From Homarus americanus (lineage: Eukaryota > Arthropoda > Malacostraca > Decapoda > Nephropidae), in the NCBI RefSeq assembly GCF_018991925.1, contig NW_024737068.1:3869910-3933909 (forward strand): DNA of 64,000 bases. The letters run 5' to 3'. Shown piece after piece: positions 22,770 through 33,639 of the stretch; positions within the stretch are counted from its first letter, which is position 1, and every line of letters begins with the position of its first letter. Both the position numbers and the translations under genes were made by a program. The notes beneath the pieces are model-generated. The model was not told the origin of the DNA. It did not search any database and worked only from the letters and a program-made list of their open reading frames with translations.

Positions 22770-23530
22770 CGTGTGCTCTCGTCCAGCATGTCCGGCTTAC
22801 TCTTCGTGCATTTCCCGTATTTTGATTTCGGTGACGTGGTGGTCTCAAGGCAGCAAGATTGGCTCCTCAACACTTCACCCAAGGAGGGTTCCTTTAATTC
22901 TTCCTCCTGACCTGAGCAACATTCTCTCTTCCAAGTATGGTTCCAGTTTATATAGCTTACAGTCCCTGGGCAGTTAACCCTTTACGACAGTATGTACTTC
23001 TTTCTCATAAACTTCTTTCTGCACAAAGCGTATAATTGTTTCTTCAGTCGACTGTAATTCCTCAGTGTTGAGCTTCTTCAGCTTGAGGCGCAGGTCTCTG
23101 GTCCTTATGCTTGTTCCGAGCCACCGAATGAACCTTTTAATCCATGCCACCCCTCTCACCAAACAATACCATGATTAGTACCTGAACCACAGTTTACCCA
23201 GGAACCGTTTTGACTGCTCACTCACTGCCAGAGCCACTACAGATCTCTGGTGTGCGTCTCCTTTCAACTCCAGTAAGTCGTTCTGAGCTACTGGCAATTC
23301 CTTTCCTTTTGACCACTGTTCTTCCTTCAGTAGAAAATCTGGACCTCGTATCCACCGAGATCCAGCGACCAGGTGCAAAGCGGGTAATTCCCTAGTTGCA
23401 TCATCTGCTGGATTCAGTGATGTGCATACATGTCTCTACTGGTCGATTCTTGACAAATCTTGTATAACTGCTTTCCTGTTGGCTACAAACGTTTGAAGTC
23501 GTCTGCTCGAATTTGCGATGTACTGCAAGA

Positions 23531-23965
23531 CTAACATGCTATCCGTCCAAAAGTAAGATTCATTTCTTGGCGAATCGTTCGATCAGCGTTCACCGTCAGG
23601 ACAGCTGCACAAAGTTCCAGCCTTGGTATTGTTAGTTGCTTGAGTCGGGCCAGCTTGGCCCGTCCGTACACGAAGGAGCACTGAATACTTCCGTCATAGT
23701 CTACCAGCCTCAAATAAGTCACCGCACTGTAGGCAGCTTGCGATGCATCGCAGAATGTGTGCAACTGTGCTGAGACGATTTCCTTTTCACATGCTCTTTT
23801 CAGGAATCTGGGTACACTAAACTTCCCCAGATGGGCCAGTTCTCCTAGCCAGGTTCTCCAGGCCGTGAGATTGATAGCTGATAAGAGTGCATCCCATCCT
23901 AGTCGACGTCTGCATTCATCCTGGAATAATGTCTTAGCCTGACGATGAATGTGGCCACAAACCAC
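23531..23965 (-). pseudogene. BEL/Pao RNase H-like region
   Basis: This is the longest clean piece of the element. It contains LHTFCDASQAAYSAVTYL (catalytic Asp of RNase H) and VYGRAKLARLKQLTIPRLEL, the diagnostic Pao stretch, then CAAVLTV. Upstream frames (23899-24099) continue the connection domain with SLISSIYDP. Residue order and spacing match BEL/Pao polyproteins well. Confidence 0.85.
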
Positions 23966-24141
23966 ATTGGATCGTAAATGGAACTGATAAGGCTTAGTAA
24001 TCCTCTCCTGGTCGCTGGCCTTGAATGTGTTTGCACCTTGATGACGAGCTGATCAACTTCCAGGAGCCACCAAAGCCCCAGGGCTCGCTCCATTGGCAAC
24101 TAGTCTTGCCTCAGATCAATTTCCTTCAGTCCATTTTGCCT

Positions 24142-25050
24142 CTACCCCGGTAGGATGGTAGCCAACACTCCTTTATGATTACTGGCCCACTTAGTTAACC
24201 GAATCCTCCGCGAGTCAGTAGTCTTCTTAGCTGACACGCAAATATTGAGGCCCCATTTGGCGAGTTCAGCGACATGAGTAGGTCCGCCACATTGAAATTG
24301 ACTTCCGCTAGCGCTACAATATTGAGAAACTCTGACCTCTGGTCCAGAAATGTGCGCCGAAGGGTGTAAATTGCATATGAAGGGCTCCACACCCCGCCAA
24401 AGATATGCAACTTCATCCGGTAAGTAGCTGGCTCTCTAATCAAGTCCCCATTTTCCCACCAGAGTAATCTTAATGCATCTCTATGTTCTGGCGCGACTTG
24501 GATTTAATGGTACATAGCCTCCACATCTGCCATGATGGGTGAAGTCCCTTGGCGAAATCTAAACAGAACTCTAAGTAATTTGTTATTGAAGTCTGGACAT
24601 TGTAGTATCTGGTTGTTCAGCGATGTCCCTTTGTGTTTGGCTGCACAGTCAAAAACTATGCAGACTTTGTTTGTCTTATTTGGGTTCAACACCATGTGAT
24701 GAGGCAGATACCAAAACAGTCCGGTAACTGACTCAAGCCGTAACTTAGGCACCAATTCAGCCTATCCTTCAGCGAGCAGTTTATCTACAGGGTGTCCATA
24801 AATGATTACCCTAAAAACAGTGGTAGACCATGCTTTAATCAGGGTAATCATTTATGGACACCCTGGGTATTTCCCCCACATATCCTTCTCGCAACTGTGT
24901 ATCCTTGGACAGTCTCCTCTTAAGCCCTTCCAGTCGATGCTCTGCCATGGTCTTGTTGTTTGGGAGTTCCCTGTTCTCATCACAGAACGGTATGGGAAAT
25001 TGGTAATGACCATTAGCTTTGATGCCAGACTCTGACCATAGCCTCAACAC
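24142..25050 (-). pseudogene. BEL/Pao reverse transcriptase, interrupted
   Basis: Three pieces make up the RT. At 24835-25050, HYQFPIPFCDENRELPNN and EHRLEGLKRRL form the N-terminal region. At 24504-24755, YLPHHMVLNPNKTNK, VFDCAAKHKGTSLN and IMADVEAMYH follow. At 24195-24443, REPATYRMKLHIFGGVWSPS and the active-site neighbourhood appear. The active-site box reads NVADLL, so its usual aromatic residue and first Asp are both changed. A 78 bp hairpin (24788-24865) is inserted between the first two pieces. Confidence 0.85.
24788..24865. repeat. Perfect 25 bp inverted repeat with 28 bp loop
   Basis: CAGGGTGTCCATAAATGATT... at 24788-24812 is exactly complementary to 24841-24865. The loop is 28 bp. 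It interrupts the BEL reverse transcriptase region. TA precedes the left arm (24786-24787) but GG follows the right arm. It resembles the two ends of a mariner-type element with the middle lost. It would form a strong hairpin in RNA or single-stranded DNA. Confidence 0.9.
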
Positions 25051-25479
25051 TCATTTGTCCTCAAGCAAATAAACCGCTGACTGCAAGGCTCTACCAATGC
25101 TACCATCCCCATTTTCAAGCTCCCCAAAAAAGCTTAACTTGTCTTTCCAGACGGGTTTCAGTACTCACGGCAGTTTCAGGCACCAGGCATCCCAACATGC
25201 AGGTTTCTTTTACGTCTTGGTGCCCAACCGATCCATTCACTGTCCAATCCAGTCGCGTTCTTACTGCGAATGGCATTCCGTCCCTTCCTGCTCTGTCCTC
25301 CAAAGGTACCAGGGCTTGTGGCACATCGTGTTATATCAGAATTTTTATGCCCTGGCTCTGTTGTTCCTGTAGCTCCACACCTCGCAGAGGGTCCACCTTG
25401 AAATATCACTTACTGTCACCATGGAGTTGCGCAGTGTTGTGGGGAATTTTTTTTGTAATGTGTACTTTCGACATCAGTA

Positions 25480-25690
25480 TGGTCCTGCCTCATTTTATGC
25501 CCACGCCAGCCATCACTAAATCTACTTCCGCTGACTTGTGCATCGTTTCTTGCGCAAGTGTACCCTTGATTACTAGGGTAGGTGTCCCTTTTACCCTTAG
25601 TTTCTGTGCCAGATCTTTGGTACAATACGACCTGTCGCTGCCTGAGTCCAGGAGAGCAAAAGTTCTGACTTGGTTTCATTGGTGTGAGTC
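25480..25690 (-). pseudogene. BEL/Pao aspartic protease
   Basis: In the frame not favoured by the longest local ORF, the minus strand reads FALLDSGSDRSYCTKDLAQK, the D-S/T-G active-site loop of BEL proteases, followed by a beta-strand-rich stretch (TPTLVIKGTLAQE). The substrate would be the Gag-Pol polyprotein. Stops downstream (near 25500) break it. Confidence 0.7.
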
Positions 25691-25946
25691 CTTGCCCCGA
25701 ATCTTCACACTCACTATGGGCAGCACAATCTTGGTGTGTTTTCTTGATAGTCAGATATCCCCTTCGTAGCTGTATGGGTTTTAATGACCGTCTTTTGTTT
25801 CCGTGTGATAGACATGGCCTATTTGTCTGGCCTTGTACAAATCGTCGCTGACTTTCAGGGCCATGCCAGCATCAGAGGTGCCTGCCTCCTGTTCACGTGA
25901 CCTTGCAAATCTCGCTTCATGCCACCCTTGCTTGTGTTTGGCGTAT

Positions 25947-26165
25947 TTACAGTAAGAACCTCCCTTCATTCTTGATGCAACAGCTTAGATTGCTTCTCCT
26001 TGCACCAATTTCTGCCACACCTGAAGCGTGATCAAAAATGTGTCCTATTCTTAGACACAAGAAACAACAACGTAATCTTTTCACCCTTTCTAATCTCTCC
26101 TTTACTGACATGCTCGGAACTCGTCGCACCCTGCTAATCCATGCATTCTGGAGCACAAAGGGCAT
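25947..26165 (-). pseudogene. BEL/Pao gag zinc-knuckle region
   Basis: It contains SVKERLERVKRLRCCFLCLR followed by IGH, the usual 'R...C..C...GH' lead-in of BEL gag knuckles. The second half of the knuckle is degenerate. Upstream gag is missing at the junction near 26200. Confidence 0.6.
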
Positions 26166-26375
26166 GAGCCCCTTTCAGAGCTGGTTTTTCTCACATTGCT
26201 TTTCTCTTCACTGATAGTCACAAGGCTCACAGTTCGTTTGCTTGACGAGGATCCTTCTGGTCTTTTCTTGCTTCTTGACTATCCTCGCTTGATAGCAGAG
26301 CCATGTCATCCATCGCCACCGCTTTCTCCTCCAAGTATATCGCTAACCACATCACCAGCCCAGTTCTGTGTCCTG

Positions 26376-26516
26376 TCTGAGGTAGCTGCCGCCCGACCTG
26401 GACACCCTAGTCGCGCGCACTGTGGGAACTGCGGCGTGACACATTCCTTGGGCAAAAACAACTGCCCTGCAAGTGTGGCCACATGTCGCAATTGCTCTAA
26501 GGTTGGTTACTTCTAA
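26376..26516 (+). pseudogene. Gypsy gag C-terminus with two zinc-knuckle halves
   Basis: Translation ends with HCGNCGVTHSLGKNNCP (C-x2-C-x4-H-x4-C) and ATCRNCSKVGYF, a second knuckle truncated by a stop at about 26514. It binds RNA in the family. The N-terminal gag is not recognisable. Confidence 0.75.
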
Positions 26517-26552
26517 AGGTGTTGTAGGATTAAGACAGCCCTAAGCGCTTCT

Positions 26553-26852
26553 TTGGATGTGTCAGGTGCTGTCACAGTGGCAACGGCCCAGCTATCCCTC
26601 CACCCCAGGTTACAAGTGTTCCTGACCCAGGCTGGGGGCAATTCCCCCGCCACCCCTGTGCTGGCTGTGGCCGACACGGGTGCTATGGTGTGTGTGGCAG
26701 GGCCATCCCTGCTCCAGGACACCGGTTTGTGCCCGGGGCAACTTCAGGCCCGTAATGGCCTGAGGGACGTGGCGAACAAACAGCTCAAGTGTCTGGGGTT
26801 CGCCCCCTGCCACCTCAGTGTGGGCGAGGGGACCACCGTCCAGGAGGTCTAG
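26553..26852 (+). pseudogene. Gypsy aspartic protease
   Basis: It contains AVADTGAMVCVAGPSLL (the D-T-G loop) followed by LQARNGLRDVANKQLKCLG, which matches retropepsin organisation. A stop lies at about 26850; the frame then continues as the RT lead-in. The domain itself looks complete over about 90 residues. Confidence 0.8.
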
Positions 26853-26969
26853 TTCTTGCAGACAGCCAAGGCCCTCTACCTGTCATTGAAGGCCTGCAAG
26901 TGCCTCAAATTGGTGCCTGTCGACTTCCTGCTCCATAGGCGTGCTGTGGCTGCCGTGGGCGATAGAGGG

Positions 26970-27700
26970 GGGCAGCACACTGCCGACGACCTACCTCCGA
27001 ACCCTGGACCTAAGAGCAGTCGTGTCCCTCCTAAGCCAGTTGAGATGCTCTTGCCTCCTTTGGAGGAGAATGTGGCCAGATTGGAGGCATGGCTGCTCAC
27101 ACATTTTTCATCCACCGCATTCAACACCAGCAGGTCCCCACTGCCAGTCATGACTGGTCCCCCTCACCGTATCCACCTGACGCCCAGCACGACCCCCTAC
27201 TCCTGTCACACACCTACTCCCGTTCCGAAACACTGGGAAGCGGAGGTGAAGGCCCAGTTGGAGGAGGACGTCAGGAGAGGCGTCATTCAGCCAGTGCCTG
27301 CTGGTGAGGCTACGGAGTGGTGCGCCAGGATGGTCGTGGTGGCCAAGTAAAACGGTCAGCCCAGGCGCACTGTAGACTTCCAATGCCTCAATGCAAGCTG
27401 TCTGAGGGAGACGCACCACACACCTGCACCATTCGACATGGTGTCTGGGGTGCCAGTGCACTCGTTCAAAACCGTCGCCGACGCCTTTTGGGGATTTCAT
27501 CAAGTGGAGTTGGAGGAGGAGAGTAGACGCCTGACCACATTCATCACGCCGTGGGGCCGTTTTCGATACTGTAGGACGCCCATGGGACATTGTTCAGCGT
27601 CAGATGCCTACACCAAGAGGTTTACAATGCTATTCAGGATGTGCCCCGCAAGTACAAGTGCTTGGATGACACTCTCCTCTATGACTCCAGTGTGAAGGGG
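26970..27700 (+). pseudogene. Gypsy reverse transcriptase, interrupted
   Basis: The lead-in HWEAEVKAQLEEDVRRGVIQ and WCARMVVVAK precede an in-frame stop at 27348-27350. Palm motifs continue in a second frame (FWGFHQVELEEESRRLTTFI, TPWGRFRYCRTPMG), and the LDD active-site box is in a third (KCLDDTLLYD near 27655-27685). At least two frame changes occur within RT, so it is inactive. Confidence 0.8.
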
Positions 27701-27942
27701 GCGTTCTGGCACACCTACGATTTTCTGGAGACCTGCGCCCGCACAGGTATCACACTGAAACCAGAAAAGTTCTTGTTCTGCCTGAGAGAAGCCGAATTTG
27801 TGGGTCGGACCTCTACCAGCCCACTGCCCAACGTCAGTCAGCCATCAAGGACTTCCCCATACCTGATCAGCCATCAATCACTGACATCAGGGCCTGGCAT
27901 GGCCTGGTTAACCAGTGGGCTCCCTTCCTTGCCACTGCACCT

Positions 27943-28520
27943 GTGATGGAGCCCTTCTGTGAGCTCCTTAAGAAGCCAGTTGGCAAGCGGGTGTATTGGG
28001 ACGACCAGCTGCGGCTCAAGTTTCGCCAGGCACAGGACACCATCTGTCAGTTGGCCAGGGACGGCTTGGTATACTTACAAATCCAGGCTTACGGCAGCTG
28101 TCACGGATTGGAGCAGGGATGGCATCGGCTTCGTCGTCCTGCAACAATACCGTGCCTATGCCTCTCCAGAGACGCCCTTCTGCTGCAGGGGAGGATGATG
28201 GTTGGCTCTGTGCGGTAGCCGACATCTGAGCACGGCCAAGGCCGGCTACGCTGCAATAGAAGGGGAGGCCCTGGAGGTGGTATGGTGCCTGTGCAAAGCC
28301 AGGCTGTTCCTCCTTGGCTGCCCGAACCTCATTCTGGTGATGGACCACCGCCCCTTAGGTGGTTTGCTAGGGGACAGAGCCCTCACGGATGTGGCGAATC
28401 CGCGCCTGTTCAGGCTCAAGGAGAACACCCTGCAGTTCCGGTTCACGGTCAAGTACATGCCAGGGAAATGGAACTGTGCGGCTGATTCCGTATCCCGTTT
28501 CCCTCCCTCAGGGCGGCGCC
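27943..28520 (+). pseudogene. Gypsy RNase H region, frameshifted
   Basis: The first part encodes KRVYWDDQLRLKFRQAQD, the connection region. After frame changes the second part (28202-28520) encodes STAKAGYAAIEGEALEVVW, LILVMDHRPLGGLL and MPGKWNCAADSVSRFP, the conserved C-terminal half of gypsy RNase H. The first catalytic Asp segment near 28085 is scrambled between frames. Confidence 0.75.
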
Positions 28521-28553
28521 CAACGGTGAGGACATGGACCAAGAGGAGGACCT

Positions 28554-29300
28554 GTGCGCTCTGCAATGTGTGTGGTCACAATCGCAGTGCTGGATCAAAA
28601 TGGGTGCATCACTATGGACGAAGACACTGTGTGCAAAGCGGTTGCGGACGACCCAGTATACCAGGTTCTCGTGTCGAGGGTGCTGGCGGGCGACTGGCGC
28701 CCCGACAAGTCACAGGAGGTGGCCTGTCTGCGCCCGTATTTCTCGGTGAGGGACAGGTTGGCTGTGGTCAGGGGTTTGGTCACCTACACCTTTGATCAAG
28801 GCTGCGTGCGCCTTGTCATCCCCGATTCCCTCCGCCACCAGGTCGCCGTTATCCTGCACGTGGGGCACCAGGGCCTCGACTCCATGCTCAGGCGGGCCCG
28901 GCAGTCTGTCTATTGGCCTGGCATGGAGGGTGAACTGCAGTATCATCGGTCCCGGTGTGCTGCTTGCGAGACCCACGCCCCTTCCCTGCCTCCGGAGTCG
29001 TTGGTCTTGACCCCAGCGCCAGACTATCCGTTTCAACAAGTGGTGGCCGATTTGTTCCACCTGCAGGGCCACATGTACCTAGCATATGCTGACTGACTCA
29101 CAGGTTGGCTGGAGATCGCCCACTTCCCCAACGAGGCCAGCTCTAGAAAGATCATCGCCCATCTGCCGGGTTACTTCACGAGGTGGGGGGGCACCTGAGC
29201 AGATCTCCACAGATGGAGGTACCAACCTTGCCAGCGGTGAGATGAAAGATTTCCTCAAATCATGGGGGGTCGAGGTGCGGCTCTCGTCGGCCCACTTCCC
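28554..29300 (+). pseudogene. Gypsy integrase, truncated
   Basis: The zinc-binding half is intact: HVGHQGLDSMLRRARQSVYW and RCAACETHA supply the HH and CC pairs. The core begins FQQVVADLFHLQG (first catalytic Asp) and hits a stop at 29094. Later pieces in other frames keep 'ISTDGGTNLASG' (second Asp) and 'SAHFPQFNGRAG'. The region expected to carry the catalytic Glu is disrupted. Confidence 0.75.
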
Positions 29301-29308
29301 CCAGTTCA

Positions 29309-29770
29309 ATGGCAGGGCAGGTCAAGGCCAAGGCCGCCAAGAGGCTCCTCAGGGATAACACTGGGCCCGGGGGTAGCCGAAACCCAGGACGGGATCCTTC
29401 TGTCGCGGGGGAGGTGTTCCGCCAGCTGGTTCCCCTAGCTGTGGGCGCACAGGTGCATGTGCAGGACGCCGCTACCAAGCTCTGGGACAGGATGGGCATA
29501 GTGGTGGAAGCCCGCCCTCACAGGCAGTATGCCGTCAGGTTAACTGGCAGTGGCAGGGTGACCATCCGCAACAGAAACCACCTGCGATGCGGCGCCACCC
29601 CTGTGCCTACCACTCCTGTGGAGCATCACGCTATGCCTCCTGGCCCCCGTTCTGCGGTGCCCTCCGTACCCGCGCCCTCCCTCGCACCCCCGGCCCCTCC
29701 CCAGTCGGGCGTGGCCAGGCCCGGGAGAGGCCGCAGGCCCCAGGGATGGTTGGCTGACCACGTGGTGTAG
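29309..29770 (+). pseudogene. Gypsy pol C-terminal tail
   Basis: 153 codons, basic then Pro-rich. GAQVHVQDAATKLWDRMGIV and YAVRLTGSGRVTIRNRNHLR match the SH3-like module after gypsy integrase. The end (PPAPPQSGVARPGRGRRP) is low complexity. It is followed by a (GT)n stretch near 29805-29823 and then the purine tract and LTR start. Confidence 0.65.
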
Positions 29771-29932
29771 TGTACAGGATGTGGTGTAAAATTAGTTTAG
29801 AGATTTTTGTGTGTGTGTGTGTGTCTTTGTTTGACTGGTTTCTTCTTGCATTATTGTTTTTTTATGACTGCATTGTTTTCCTTACGTTAGTTCAAATGTG
29901 CATTGTCATTTCCTTTTAACTTGGGGGAGAGG

Positions 29933-30079
29933 TGTGAGATTGTGAGATGTAGTACCATCGTACGATATGTTTTCCCATGTGTGGAGGGGGAGTTTGTCTG
30001 TGGCAGCGCCGGGTTGCCAGTCACTGTCTGACGCTGCAAGAGGGAAGTATGCAATGAACCTGGTCTATTATTCAAACCT
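29933..30079 (+). mobile_element. Start of gypsy 3' LTR
   Basis: TGTGAGATTGTGAG follows the polypurine tract directly. The sequence is unlike the BEL LTR at 21162-21471 until about 30080, where it becomes homologous to it. Either this LTR is truncated at 30079 or it is chimeric. Confidence 0.5.
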
Positions 30080-30236
30080 CTTACACTCTGTAATTTCACT
30101 ACTAAATACCCAATATACAGGCAGGCACGCCCACTAAACATGTCATGGCTTACAACTTAACATAATGCCTGTTAAGGGTTATCCTTCTAGAGTTAGCCTA
30201 CTAGGGTTATTCTAATCATTACTGCTTGCGGTAACA
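30080..30236 (-). repeat. ~157 bp segment shared with the BEL LTR
   Basis: 'cactactaaatac', 'caggcacgcccactaaacatgtcatg', 'gggttattctaatcattact' and the terminal 'gcggtaaca' (all quoted in part) recur in the same order and orientation at about 21315-21471. On the minus strand it starts TGTTACCGC like the BEL LTR. It is probably a fragment of a second BEL LTR. Confidence 0.7.
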
Positions 30237-31120
30237 ATAGTCTTAAGACAAACCTGAAAAAGTGCCAAATCGACCCCCACCCCCCTCACCTGGGATATGG
30301 TTACTCCACACTATAACGCTTGGAGGAGTCCCACACGAGAAGGTGTCTTCCGTTGTCTGTCCCCACAAAATTTCCAATTACTTAAAATAACAAGTTTTTT
30401 TTTTATATTAAAACTACATTCATTTTAGTTGTTTTACGTGTTTTCGTATTAAAAAAATAATGTTTAGCTTAGTATTTCTCAGACCGCACCAAATTGAAAC
30501 TTTGTCAACATTGGTTTCCTGGATCCTGGTCATAAAACCATAATTTTGATATATGACAAATGTGAAAACCTCGGTTGAACTATCTTTACGAAACAACTAT
30601 TTTCTACCCTGCTGCAGTACTATCTTCCCATTCTCGGAGGACGAAGTAGATAAACCTGTGAGAACTGAGGGACAAACACTGAAATACATGAACTTGAATG
30701 TATGTAGTGTTATTATAAGTATTCTTGCATAAATAAGTCTTAACAATTAACTGGATACAATGGTTGTGGGGTTTTTATTGTGTAAAAATAAACTTACTGT
30801 CCTTTTATACCCATAATACAGGGCATGATAGAAGCAGGCGATGACCTACCTTCATCTTCCGTCTAACTCAAACTAAATGAAGACAAGGACCCTCCGAGAG
30901 ACCGTGACCACTCAGGGCTGCTCAGGAACAATGGCTCTGCCTCCGGAGCCTCCACCACATACATTAGGGAAATTACACACCATTCACGACGCTGAGATGT
31001 CCCTGCCTTGTGAGCCTCTGTGTTGGGATCATCCTCTCTCAAGGTCGAACCACCCAGCGCGACAGGTGGAGGTATTGTTCTTGTTCCAAGAATCAACGTC
31101 TCATTTTTCCATCACCCGTG
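30237..31120. other. No gene recognised
   Basis: AT-rich to mixed sequence with a poly-T run near 30395 and no recognisable coding or transposon motif. The 181-codon frame starting at 30877 owes its second half to the minisatellite that follows, and its first half shows no domain. Confidence 0.45.
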
Positions 31121-31129
31121 ATTCATTTA

Positions 31130-31412
31130 TTCCTGGCACCTGTGATGCACTTGCTCCTCGCACCTATGATGCACTTGTTCCTGGCACCTGTGATGCACTT
31201 GTTCCTGGCACCTGTGATGCACATATTCCTGGCATTTGTGATGTGCCTGGTACCTGTGATTCATTTGCTCATGGCACCAGTTATGCACTTGTTCCTGGCA
31301 CCTGTGATGTGCCTGGCACCTGTGATTCGTTTGTTCCTGGCACCTATGATACACTTGTTCTTGGCACCTGTGATGCTCTTGTTTCTGGCACCTGTGATGC
31401 CCCTGTTCCAGG
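31130..31412 (+). repeat. 24 bp minisatellite, about 11-12 copies
   Basis: The unit is ctggcacctgtgatgcacttgttc with point changes and some shortened copies. Because 24 is divisible by three, all frames through it are open and give 8-residue peptide repeats; these are not evidence of a gene. Confidence 0.9.
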
Positions 31413-31499
31413 TGGTAGGTGACAATATTTCAGGCGTCAGAATTGCGATTGGTTTCTGGAGGCAGCACTGCAGCACTCCAAACACATGTTATACCTAAT

Positions 31500-32655
31500 C
31501 CAGGAATCAGTGATTCAATGTTCCAGTACATATGTTATACCAAGTGTTATCGCCGCTGGCTTCAGCTACAGTGCTGGCGTGTGATGCCATTAAATCTTTC
31601 GACCTGTGACCTCGCCAGATGTAGAAGTGTTTACAGACAAGTCCTGGTTCTGCTGAGTGGACTGTCTTCGACTGGTGGCGGTGGCTGCCCGCCCCTCCAT
31701 GAGACAGATCGCCCTCTCTAGTGATGCTGTGAAGACCAGCCTTCTCCTGTCCGAGAATTTGTGCTGGGACGATTTACGCAATACTGTTTTCTCTAGGAAC
31801 ACCATACTGATCTGCATTGACCCACACTTGTAATTACAGCCTAAGTGATGACATAACCCTCGGTACTGAAATATTGTTGACTAATTACGCCTACTCGTTT
31901 CTGCCTAACCTGGAGTAATAAGACAATGCAGAATGAAGCGAAGCTAAGATTAATAGATTTATGAACTTTGTGTTGTCAGTATGTTTAATAAATTGTAATT
32001 AAGATAAAATTGTGTGAGACTAACTAATTATGTATCAGATGGATCATATTGTAATATTATGAACGCCTTCTCCTCTGCAGGTTTTGACCACAACAATAAA
32101 TATTGAATGCGTCAAAAGACGGGTTTCAATCATTCCCTTCGACTTGCCCGTAACCTGAACGTCCTTAACTAAGGCGTTTACAGTCAAAACAAGTACGGGG
32201 GGGCGTCGAAGGGAATTTCAACTATCATGAGGAACAGAGGAACCACCAACGCCGGGAGTTTCAGCGTGGGACAACGTAGATCGTCATAACGTCAGCACAA
32301 GAGACAGTGACGTAGAGTGTCGCCTGTTTGAGTGAAGTGTTCAAATATCTGAGGAGGTGTCATAAAGTTTCGGCTCAAGCGTACAGGGTTGTGAGTGTTT
32401 GTTTGCGACGAGCCAGCCCGCGCACTCAGTGAACGAATATTCATTACACTCGGACAGTGTCGTAAGGTTTCGGTCCGAGCGGACTGGCTGTTATTGTTTA
32501 TTCCGGACAGGCAAGCCCACCCTCCCAGTGATTATACGCGCGTGTGTGTGTGTACACACCAGTGATCATAAAGAACAGCTGATCCGCCTACACCAGTGAC
32601 GTTCCGTGGTTACCAGCAGGGCCGGATTTACCTACTTGTGGGCCCCAAGTCAAAC
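31500..32655. other. Unassigned sequence with short repeats
   Basis: No coding domain was recognised. Two details are visible. A perfect 12 bp inverted pair, attcccttcgac near 32133 and gtcgaagggaat near 32203, is separated by about 60 bp. An approximately 107 bp imperfect direct duplication starts near 32350 (gtgtcataaagtttcggctc) and again near 32457 (gtgtcgtaaggtttcggtcc). The latter resembles LTR or UTR sequence but has no boundary I can defend. Confidence 0.4.
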
Positions 32656-32659
32656 TCAT

Positions 32660-33260
32660 CAGTGGGCCCCCAAATTTATAGAAATGTTTGCATACTTATT
32701 GTACAGGGGCCCCATACTCCGAGCTCATTGTCAACATACACACCTAGATCCTTCTCACATTGTTTTAAATAGTGCACATTCTTCATCCCGTGGGGACACA
32801 TGATACGCCTCCTCACCGTTGGTACGCCCCAGGTGCATCCTCTTACACTTAGTGACATTGAATCTCAGTAGCCATTTCTTCGACTATACCTGGAGCTCAC
32901 AGAGCTCCTACTGCAGCTCTTCACAGTTCGCTTGGTTTCTTGATTTCCCGAAATAACTTGGCGTCATCGGCAAACATTTGTATGGAGGAGTGTACAACGC
33001 CAGGCATGTCATTTATGAAACAAACAAACAACAGCGGGCCCAATACACTGCCCTGTGGTACCCCGCTTGTGACAGGAACGAAAGATGATTTCGTGCCATT
33101 AATCACCACACACTGCTTGCTGTCTTGTAGAAAGTCTTCTATCCACGCTAGGATATTTCCCGAATTCCGTACCCTTCCAGTTTGAATTTTAGCCTTTCGT
33201 GGGGTATACTGTCGAAAGCTTTGGCAAAATCGAGGTACATATTGTCGAGATTACCACCCC
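32660..33260 (-). pseudogene. LINE reverse transcriptase fragment
   Basis: On the minus strand: DNMYLDFAKAFDSIPHERLK (A motif, catalytic Asp), then after a frame change TSGVPQGSVLGPLLFVCFIND and IQMFADDAKLF (the FADD catalytic box), then FNVTKCKRMHLGR. This is the palm of a non-LTR RT, of a different subfamily from the LINEs at 37-46 kb. Both ends are truncated and frames change at least twice. Confidence 0.85.
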
Positions 33261-33632
33261 GTTCCAGAGTATAGCTGCCTACTACCTAACAACAACTCTT
33301 AGGAAACAAAATATCACCGTTTAACATAAGACTTCAAGCTTATTAGAAGAAAGGGACTGGTAACATCTATAGCACCATCACATAATGGGAACACCACAGC
33401 CGATTACAATGAACACGTGGTAACAATACGTTATATCCACAATAATATTAAATTACGACATTCGCTCAAAGGTTATTGAGGATATACAGTTTGTATACGA
33501 AGACTATTTCTCTGTTTCCTTAATTAAATTCACCTAAGAAAAGGACGCTTTGCATCAACAGTGGACGTCAGAAGTGACAACACTTCCATTGCTAATGTCC
33601 AAAACAATTATATTTTGCATCTCCCTCTTCAT
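33261..33632. other. No feature recognised
   Basis: AT-rich spacer between a LINE fragment and a hAT remnant, without recognisable coding or repeat structure. Confidence 0.4.
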
Positions 33633-33639
33633 TTAAAAC

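Larger units (their letters stand above)
21472..26195 (-). mobile_element. BEL/Pao LTR retrotransposon, 5' truncated and decayed
   Basis: Reading on the minus strand from 26195 down, domains appear in BEL/Pao order: gag zinc knuckle, aspartic protease, RT, RNase H (Pao type), integrase, DUF5641, purine tract, LTR. They are spread over all three frames with many stops. The 5' LTR and the N-terminal gag are missing. The truncated 5' end abuts the 5' end of a plus-strand gypsy, so two retroelements meet head to head. Confidence 0.88.
26196..30236 (+). mobile_element. Ty3/gypsy retrotransposon lacking its 5' LTR
   Basis: Plus-strand order is gag zinc knuckles (to 26516), protease (26553-26852), RT (about 26970-27700), RNase H (27943-28500), integrase (28554-29300), a Pro-rich tail ending 29770, a purine tract (ttgggggagagg, 29921-29932) and the start of a 3' LTR (TGTGAGATTG, 29933). 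Stops and frame changes separate the domains. GC content is clearly higher than in neighbouring DNA. The 5' LTR and most of gag are missing. Confidence 0.85.

Noticed and set aside
23757..25769. Plus-strand frames of 60-190 codons between 21.5 and 25.8 kb
   Set aside because: They are antisense to recognisable BEL/Pao domains on the minus strand and show no domain of their own.
30877..31422. 181-codon plus-strand frame with PGTCDALV repeats
   Set aside because: The repeat part is a 24 bp minisatellite, and the rest shows no domain.
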